Shown here: piece by piece, positions 5,114-9,156 of the stretch | Layout of the letters: each line of letters opens with the position of its first letter | How positions within the stretch are numbered: position 1 is the stretch's first letter | DNA from: Aminicenans sp964648465 | GTDB lineage: Bacteria; Acidobacteriota; Aminicenantia; Aminicenantales; Aminicenantaceae | NCBI GenBank assembly: GCA_964648465.1 | Contig: CAZYMU010000058.1 | Coordinates: forward strand, 1-9,156 | Length of the DNA stretch: 9,156 nt | Direction: 5' to 3' | The notes under the pieces: generated by a model | Seen by the model: the letters and a program-made list of their open reading frames with translations, nothing else | Database searches by the model: none | Told to the model about the DNA's origin: nothing | Program-made: the position numbers and the translations under genes

Positions 5114-5851
5114 TTAGACTAATATTGTTTTAAACACTACAACCAGTGCAAGAATTATAATAAATATTGAAAGCCCAATTTCTAACCACTTAGGCTTTGT
5201 TTTTAGAGATATTAAACTCCCTATTCTTGCTCCACCCATTGACCCCACAATCACCACCAATGCCGGCAACAATATTATATCACCTCGATACCAATAGATT
5301 ATCCCACCAGCAATCGCTGTAAAAACTGTTGCACATAAAGATGTCGCTATCGCTTCATGCATATCAAGCTTCATTGCCCTTAAAAAAGGAGGAAACAAAG
5401 ATCCCCCACTGCCTCCCCGCATACCTGTAATCAAGTTAAGAAAAAACGCTCCAGCAACAATATTCTTCGCATTTGGGTTAATTTTTTGCGCAAGTCTTGG
5501 GCTGATTCTATTCAAATAGATCCCTAATAACGTTATTATAGAAACAATAACAAAAATAATCGCTAAAACTAAGGTTGATATAATCCCTGCTAAAAATGCG
5601 CCTATTACCGAGCCAAAAAGGCCTCCGATAATTACATACGGAGCAAATCTCCAATTTATATTCTTTCTATGACTTATAGCCCCTATAAGAGAAGCAAATG
5701 GTATAACTAATAAATTTATTCCAAAAGCACTTAGCAAAGGTAATCCTGCAACATAAAGCAATGGTGTTCTTACAGAACCCCCACCTATCCCAAACATCCC
5801 ACTCATAAAGCCAGCTAATAAACCAATGAGTAAGCATATTATCAGTAGCAT
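5114..5851 (-). CDS. TauE/SafE (DUF81) family membrane permease, probable sulfite/sulfonate or anion exporter
   Basis: The protein is about 245 residues. I choose ATG 5851 (MLLIICLLIGLLAGFM) because GGAG lies six bases upstream; an in-frame ATG at 5863 lacks a good site. It is almost entirely hydrophobic, with about seven to eight transmembrane helices. The family's duplicated glycine-rich signature is present: SGMFGIGGGSVRTPLLYVAG near the N-terminus, and GMRGGSGGSLFPPFLRAM followed by LDMHEAIATSLCATVF in the second half. TauE/SafE proteins move sulfite, sulfoacetate or other small organic or sulfur anions across the inner membrane. The substrate cannot be told from sequence, and no sulfur-metabolism gene lies nearby. 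The length is normal and no defect is visible. Confidence 0.88.
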   Translation of the reverse strand: MLLIICLLIGLLAGFMSGMFGIGGGSVRTPLLYVAGLPLLSAFGINLLVIPFASLIGAISHRKNINWRFAPYVIIGGLFGSVIGAFLAGIISTLVLAIIFVIVSIITLLGIYLNRISPRLAQKINPNAKNIVAGAFFLNLITGMRGGSGGSLFPPFLRAMKLDMHEAIATSLCATVFTAIAGGIIYWYRGDIILLPALVVIVGSMGGARIGSLISLKTKPKWLEIGLSIFIIILALVVVFKTILV

Positions 5852-5863
5852 TATTATCTCCAT

Positions 5864-6252
5864 TTTATTCCAGCTTTTTATATTCTGCTCACGAATTTTT
5901 GATCATGTCAAATTATATTCTGGAGTTCTTCGAATTGAGCTGAAAAGTTTTTGTTAATCTCAAAGAAAGTCGAATGCCTTCAATATGTCTATCCCCGAGG
6001 AAGCTCAATATTCATAATACGTTTTACTTTCTGCAATGATTATCTAACCGGGATAAAATTTTTGAGTTAGTTCGCCAATTTGCTGTTCTCGATGAGGCAT
6101 TCCACACTTTTGGTTTCTCTCGAGGTTTGACTTTGTATGTTTGCTCTGCTATAAGATTTATTGTGAAAAGAATAACCTGCATGCTGACTATCTCCATTAT
6201 GGCATGATTTTTGCTACACATTCATTTTAATAAAAGACGGAGAAAGGTTAAA
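5864..6252. other. Non-coding stretch without supported gene
   Basis: Both strands were read. The plus strand has short frames that hit stops quickly. The minus frame 6221-6024 ends in a basic stretch with no family resemblance or ribosome binding site. The region separates a leftward unit (TauE-like) from a rightward small gene and must contain divergent promoters, but no convincing -35/-10 pair or terminator could be picked out. It may hold decayed sequence. Confidence 0.4.
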
Positions 6253-6489
6253 ATGCAATCACCCCAGAATATGAGTTATGAATCCCAAATTGAAAAAGCC
6301 TCAAAAATGGCAAAGTGTAAAAAAGTTTTATACCTTTACGACGAGGCAGGATACAGACAGCTTCTAGGTGTATTCAGTAATAGAAAAGTTTCTCATATAA
6401 AAAAACAGCTTCAGAGTAAAAAACTGCTTGGGCGCCTGAGTGAATTTGAAATAAGGACGACTGAACCCGATACTAGTTTTAATTTATAA
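6253..6489 (+). CDS. Small hypothetical protein (79 aa)
   Basis: An in-frame ATG at 6253 has GGAGAAAGG just upstream, which favours it over the ATG-like start at 6211. The product begins MQSPQNMSYESQIEKASKMA, then CKKVLYLYDEAGYRQLLGVF and SNRKVSHIKKQLQSKKLLG, and ends RLSEFEIRTTEPDTSFNL. It has a short beta-strand-like run (VLYLYD) followed by basic helices, no signal peptide and no transmembrane segment, so it is likely cytosolic. I do not recognise the family. It stands alone, with about 400 non-coding bases upstream and 226 downstream. Confidence 0.6.
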   Translation: MQSPQNMSYESQIEKASKMAKCKKVLYLYDEAGYRQLLGVFSNRKVSHIKKQLQSKKLLGRLSEFEIRTTEPDTSFNL

Positions 6490-6561
6490 TAATTCCCTAT
6501 AACATCCGCTTTTTCCAAAAAAAATATGATCTCAAGCTGTATTTTCTTTATTTAATTGAAG

Positions 6562-6587
6562 TTTGCAGTATGGCATTTTGCAGTATG
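6562..6587 (+). repeat. Two direct copies of TTTGCAGTATG, 15-bp period
   Basis: TTTGCAGTATG occurs at 6562-6572 and exactly again at 6577-6587, separated by four bases, in the leader region of the aminotransferase gene. The spacing of about one and a half helical turns would suit a protein-binding site, but chance duplication is equally possible. Confidence 0.4.
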
Positions 6588-6660
6588 AAGAGATCGATTT
6601 TCCCATTTGTCTGAATAAAATTGTTTGTTTTCAATATTTTCGTTTCATTTTATCCTGATT

Positions 6661-6690
6661 TTGGTTAAAATATCTTCTCAAATTTAAATA
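6661..6690 (+). promoter_or_regulatory. Possible sigma70 promoter of the aminotransferase operon
   Basis: TTGGTT (6661-6666) and TAAATA (6685-6690), with an 18-base spacer, lie just ahead of the ribosome binding site AAGGAG (6704-6709). The leader would be very short. Other AT-rich candidates exist, so this is tentative. Confidence 0.3.
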
Positions 6691-6715
6691 TCCCAATATA
6701 AACAAGGAGCCAAAA

Positions 6716-8065
6716 TTGATACAACTACCTATCAACAGCAAAGTTGTTAAAGAAAAAATCGACGAGATGAACTTAAAATGCGTTGGTTCAGCTTCTATCA
6801 GAGAATTAAACCGGATAGTAGACAACATCGAAAAAGCGACTGGAGATAAATTCATCCGGATGGAAATGGGCGTCCCAGGACTGGACCCTCCAACAATTGA
6901 AGTGGAAGCTGAAATACTGGCTTTAAAGAAAGGTGTGGGGTCAAAATATCCTCCATTTGATGGAATCCCTGAATTAAACAGAGAGATTTCCAGGCTCATT
7001 AAAAACTTTATGAATATCAATGTCAGCGAAGAAGGATGCTTCCCCACGGTTGGTTCCATGCAAGGATGTTATATGGCTTTAATGGTATCCAGCCGCAGAA
7101 AAATAAATAAAGATAAAATCCTCTTTATCGATCCAGGTTTTCCGGTAAATAAAAGACAGGTCAAGGTTCTCGGCCTCCAGAGCATCAATTTCGACATATA
7201 TGAGTATCGAGGAGAAAAACTCAGGGACAAATTAGAATCCTATTTGAAGGGTGGGGATATCGCCGCACTTATTTATTCAAATCCCAACAACCCCTCCTGG
7301 ATCATTTTTTCGGAAGCTGAACTCCGTATAATAGGAGAATTAGCTACCCGTTACGACGTTATAGTGCTGGAAGACCTCGCTTATTTCGGGATGGACTTCC
7401 GCAAAGACTATTCTAAACCGGGAGAACCGCCATATATTCCAACTGTCGCACGTTATACAGATAATTATATTCTGCTTATCTCGAGCTCCAAGTCATTCAG
7501 CCTGGCCGGCCAGAGGATAGGCATGACTGTCATCTCCGACAAACTGTTTAACTCAAAGGAAGATAATCTTGAAAAATATTTTGGCAGCCGTATATTCGGA
7601 AATGCATATATTTTCGGCGCCATGTATGCACTTACTTCCGGGGTTTCGCATTCAACCCAATATGGTCTTGCGGCCCTATTAAAAGCTGTTAATGAGGGCA
7701 AGTTCCACTTTTTAGATTACGTTAAAGAGTACTCTTACCGCGCCAAGGCGATGAAAAAACTGTTTACTGACAACGGATTCAAAATAGTCTATGACATGGA
7801 CGAAAATGAACCTATTGCAGACGGATTTTATTTTACGCTCTCGTACCCCGCTTTTTCAGGGAACGAACTTGTGGAAGAACTGCTTTACTACGGAATAAGC
7901 TCCATTTCTTTATCCACAACAGGAAGCGACCGGCTTGAAGGTATCAGAGCCTGTGTTTCCTTAATAAGCAGAGACCAACTGCCGCTTCTTGAAGATAGAT
8001 TGAAAAAATTCAAACATGACCATGATTCCGGTTTCAGAATTGTAACAACAAGTGCGGATTCTTAA
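6716..8065 (+). CDS. PLP-dependent aminotransferase, class I/II (aspartate aminotransferase fold)
   Basis: This is 449 residues from TTG 6716. The start is supported by AAGGAG six bases upstream, whereas the first internal ATG (codon 18) has no such site. Fold-type I motifs appear in order: substrate-side MGVPGLDPP (51-59), phosphate-loop GSMQGC (113-118), YSNPNNPSW with Asn at 189-192, LEDLAYFGMD with D220 contacting the pyridine N and Y223, ISSSKSFSLAGQRIG with the Schiff-base K259 and R267, and RACVSL with R411 for the substrate alpha-carboxylate. All expected catalytic residues are present, so it should transfer an amino group from an amino acid to a 2-oxo acid. The substrate is unknown. 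It is the first gene of a likely operon with the downstream amidinotransferase-fold enzyme (52-base gap), which suggests a role in arginine-related amino-acid turnover. It is of normal length and intact. Confidence 0.92.
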   Translation: MIQLPINSKVVKEKIDEMNLKCVGSASIRELNRIVDNIEKATGDKFIRMEMGVPGLDPPTIEVEAEILALKKGVGSKYPPFDGIPELNREISRLIKNFMNINVSEEGCFPTVGSMQGCYMALMVSSRRKINKDKILFIDPGFPVNKRQVKVLGLQSINFDIYEYRGEKLRDKLESYLKGGDIAALIYSNPNNPSWIIFSEAELRIIGELATRYDVIVLEDLAYFGMDFRKDYSKPGEPPYIPTVARYTDNYILLISSSKSFSLAGQRIGMTVISDKLFNSKEDNLEKYFGSRIFGNAYIFGAMYALTSGVSHSTQYGLAALLKAVNEGKFHFLDYVKEYSYRAKAMKKLFTDNGFKIVYDMDENEPIADGFYFTLSYPAFSGNELVEELLYYGISSISLSTTGSDRLEGIRACVSLISRDQLPLLEDRLKKFKHDHDSGFRIVTTSADS

Positions 8066-8117
8066 GCCTTTTTTCCTGATTCCTTGAAGGTGTATACTTT
8101 TCCCAGGGAAAGATAAC

Positions 8118-8984
8118 ATGAACAAAAACTATGGCAGCCAAAGCATGATTGCACCCCTGCGCAAAGTTCTTGTCAAGCGGCCGGATAAATCCTTCGAAAA
8201 TGCTGATCCGGCCAAGTGGCATTATACGAGTCGACCCAACCTTAAAGACGCCAGGCAGGAACACGATACATTTGTTTCACTCCTTCGCCAGGCAGGAACC
8301 GATGTGATTTATCATGACGAACCTCAACCCGATCGGGCTGATGCCCTTTATGTTTTCGATCCGGTTATTATCACAGACCAGGGAGCCGTCATCTTGAGGA
8401 TGGGCAAAGATCTTCGTCGAGGAGAAGAAATTCCTATGGCCAAATGCCTGGAGGTACTTGGCATTCCGGTATATTATTCACTTCACGGGCAGGCTCTTGC
8501 AGAAGGCGGGGACCTTCTATGGCTTGACCACAACACTCTGGCAGTAGGCCTTGGTTTTCGCACCAACGCCGAAGGCCTCCGCCAGTTGAAGGAAGCTCTT
8601 TCAAGGCTGGACGTCAATGTCATGCCGGTTGAACTACCCTACTTTTCAGGCCCTGACGCCTGCCTTCACCTACTCTCCCTAATCAGCATTGTCGACCACA
8701 ATATGGCGGTGATTTACAGCCCCTTACTATCAGTCTCTTTCTGGAAATACCTTAAGGCGCATGGTTTTCGGTTGATCGAAGTCCCCGAAGAAGAATTCAA
8801 GACAATGGGGCCGAACGTTCTAGCCACAGCCCCAGGCAACTGTATCATGCTGGAAGGCAATCCTATTACAAGGAAGCGACTTGAGAAAGCTGGCTGCTGT
8901 GTTTCCACTTATTCGGGAAAGGAAATCTCGCTTAAAGCTGAAGGCGGACCCACCTGTCTTACCCGGCCCATTCTGCGGGAGTAA
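8118..8984 (+). CDS. Dimethylargininase/arginine deiminase-type guanidine-modifying enzyme
   Basis: This is 288 residues from ATG 8118 with a modest AGGGAAA site upstream. The five-bladed amidinotransferase fold of the DDAH/ADI superfamily shows in order: KVLVKRPD (16-23), DALYVFDPVII with D81, LAEGGDLL (128-135), GFRTN with R148, the catalytic His in ACLHLLSLI (H184), and the nucleophile Cys in EGGPTCLTRPI (C280) six residues before the final Arg-Glu region. Such enzymes hydrolyse the guanidine group of arginine or N-methylarginines to citrulline. The length of about 290 fits dimethylargininase and short arginine deiminases better than the 400-residue classical ADI. The exact substrate cannot be told from this sequence. 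The catalytic triad is complete. The gene is GC-richer than its surroundings and follows the aminotransferase by 52 bases on the same strand. Confidence 0.9.
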   Translation: MNKNYGSQSMIAPLRKVLVKRPDKSFENADPAKWHYTSRPNLKDARQEHDTFVSLLRQAGTDVIYHDEPQPDRADALYVFDPVIITDQGAVILRMGKDLRRGEEIPMAKCLEVLGIPVYYSLHGQALAEGGDLLWLDHNTLAVGLGFRTNAEGLRQLKEALSRLDVNVMPVELPYFSGPDACLHLLSLISIVDHNMAVIYSPLLSVSFWKYLKAHGFRLIEVPEEEFKTMGPNVLATAPGNCIMLEGNPITRKRLEKAGCCVSTYSGKEISLKAEGGPTCLTRPILRE

Positions 8985-8997
8985 CAGCATTCTCACA

Positions 8998-9027
8998 TGA
9001 ATAATTCAGGAGGACGTGGATTATTCA
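8998..9027 (+). promoter_or_regulatory. Hairpin presenting AGGAGG in its loop
   Basis: TGAATAAT (8998-9005) pairs exactly with ATTATTCA (9020-9027), leaving a 14-base loop that contains AGGAGGAC. A GTG follows AGGAGG by only two bases, too close for normal initiation. GGA in a hairpin loop is the classic target of CsrA/RsmA proteins, so this could be a regulated leader of a gene beyond the window or a CsrA-type site. The stem is AT-rich and weak. Confidence 0.35.
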
Positions 9028-9125
9028 CGAGCCAAGCTTGCTGCAGATGCAAGGCACAGCGCATGAAGTTGTGGTCCTTCACCACGAATGCGCTGTAACG
9101 AAGCAGATGCAGTAAGATCGGCTCG
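9028..9125. repeat. 98-bp imperfect inverted repeat (long hairpin)
   Basis: Four nested pairings are visible: CGAGCC (9028-9033) with GGCTCG (9120-9125), an imperfect arm region containing CTTGCTGCA against TGCAGTAAG, ACAGCGCAT (9056-9064) with ATGCGCTGT (9088-9096), and GTGGT (9071-9075) with ACCAC (9081-9085) around a CCTTC loop. GCAGATGCA occurs twice (9043-9051, 9103-9111). No protein-like frame crosses it. It resembles a dispersed intergenic palindromic repeat or a structured RNA, lying downstream of the two-gene operon. It lacks the U-run of an intrinsic terminator. Confidence 0.55.
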
Positions 9126-9156
9126 CCTGTAAGGTAAAGAATGCCGATAATAGATG

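Noticed and set aside
6024..6221. Minus-strand open frame of 65 codons
   Set aside because: There is no ribosome binding site, no recognisable motif, and an unlikely composition.
6631..7059. Minus-strand open frame of 142 codons
   Set aside because: It is antisense to the aminotransferase, which has all the family motifs.
9028..9125. Integron attC site
   Set aside because: The inverted repeat lacks the RYYYAAC and GTTRRRY core sites, and no integron integrase is present.
1..9156. CRISPR array
   Set aside because: No set of regularly spaced identical repeats was found. The short repeats seen are pairs only.

Overview
The window looks like an accessory, gene-remnant-rich stretch of a bacterial chromosome, probably Gram-negative. 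Supporting signs are two lipoprotein signal peptides of the MRKS-type, Shine-Dalgarno-led ATG/GTG/TTG starts, IS21-type and tyrosine-recombinase remnants, a bacterial tRNA-Val and AbiE genes. The IS, lipoprotein and aminotransferase style would suit a Desulfobacterota- or Bacteroidota-like anaerobe, but no taxonomic marker is present, so this is a low-confidence guess.

Layout. (1) Positions 1-2520 are mostly broken genes: an IstB fragment, a tyrosine recombinase C-terminus with an in-frame amber codon, a short truncated gene with a strong ribosome binding site, a lipoprotein gene broken by a one-base frameshift, a membrane-permease C-terminus with a probable frameshift, a transposase C-terminus, an orphan C-terminal coding fragment, and a truncated lipoprotein. 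(2) At about 2520 that lipoprotein is fused out of frame to the catalytic domain of a second tyrosine recombinase, which runs to just upstream of an intact tRNA-Val(UAC). (3) Directly after the tRNA is an AbiE (type IV toxin-antitoxin) locus. It has a complete AbiEi antitoxin, but the AbiEii toxin is cut after about 26 codons. There it meets, in opposite orientation, the N-terminal part of a second AbiEi-like gene, so two AbiE systems appear to have been collapsed into one scar. (4) On the minus strand follow an HhH (endonuclease III-like) protein and, 39 bases upstream of it, a TauE/SafE-type membrane permease. (5) After about 400 bases without a supported gene comes a 79-residue unknown protein. 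(6) The right end holds a healthy two-gene plus-strand unit: a fold-type I PLP-dependent aminotransferase (TTG start with a strong ribosome binding site) and a dimethylargininase/arginine-deiminase-type enzyme. After it come two adjacent hairpins, the first showing AGGAGG in its loop and the second a roughly 98-base imperfect inverted repeat.

How the genes fit together. The aminotransferase and the guanidine-modifying enzyme probably act in one amino-acid pathway around arginine or methylated arginine. The left two thirds record repeated insertion, deletion and decay beside a tRNA gene. The most notable observations are the AbiE recombination scar with an orphan antitoxin, four copies of a 12-base motif (ATTAATGTTRAG) in two inverted pairs bracketing the first recombinase remnant, and the hairpin pair at the right edge. 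I found no convincing complete novel system.
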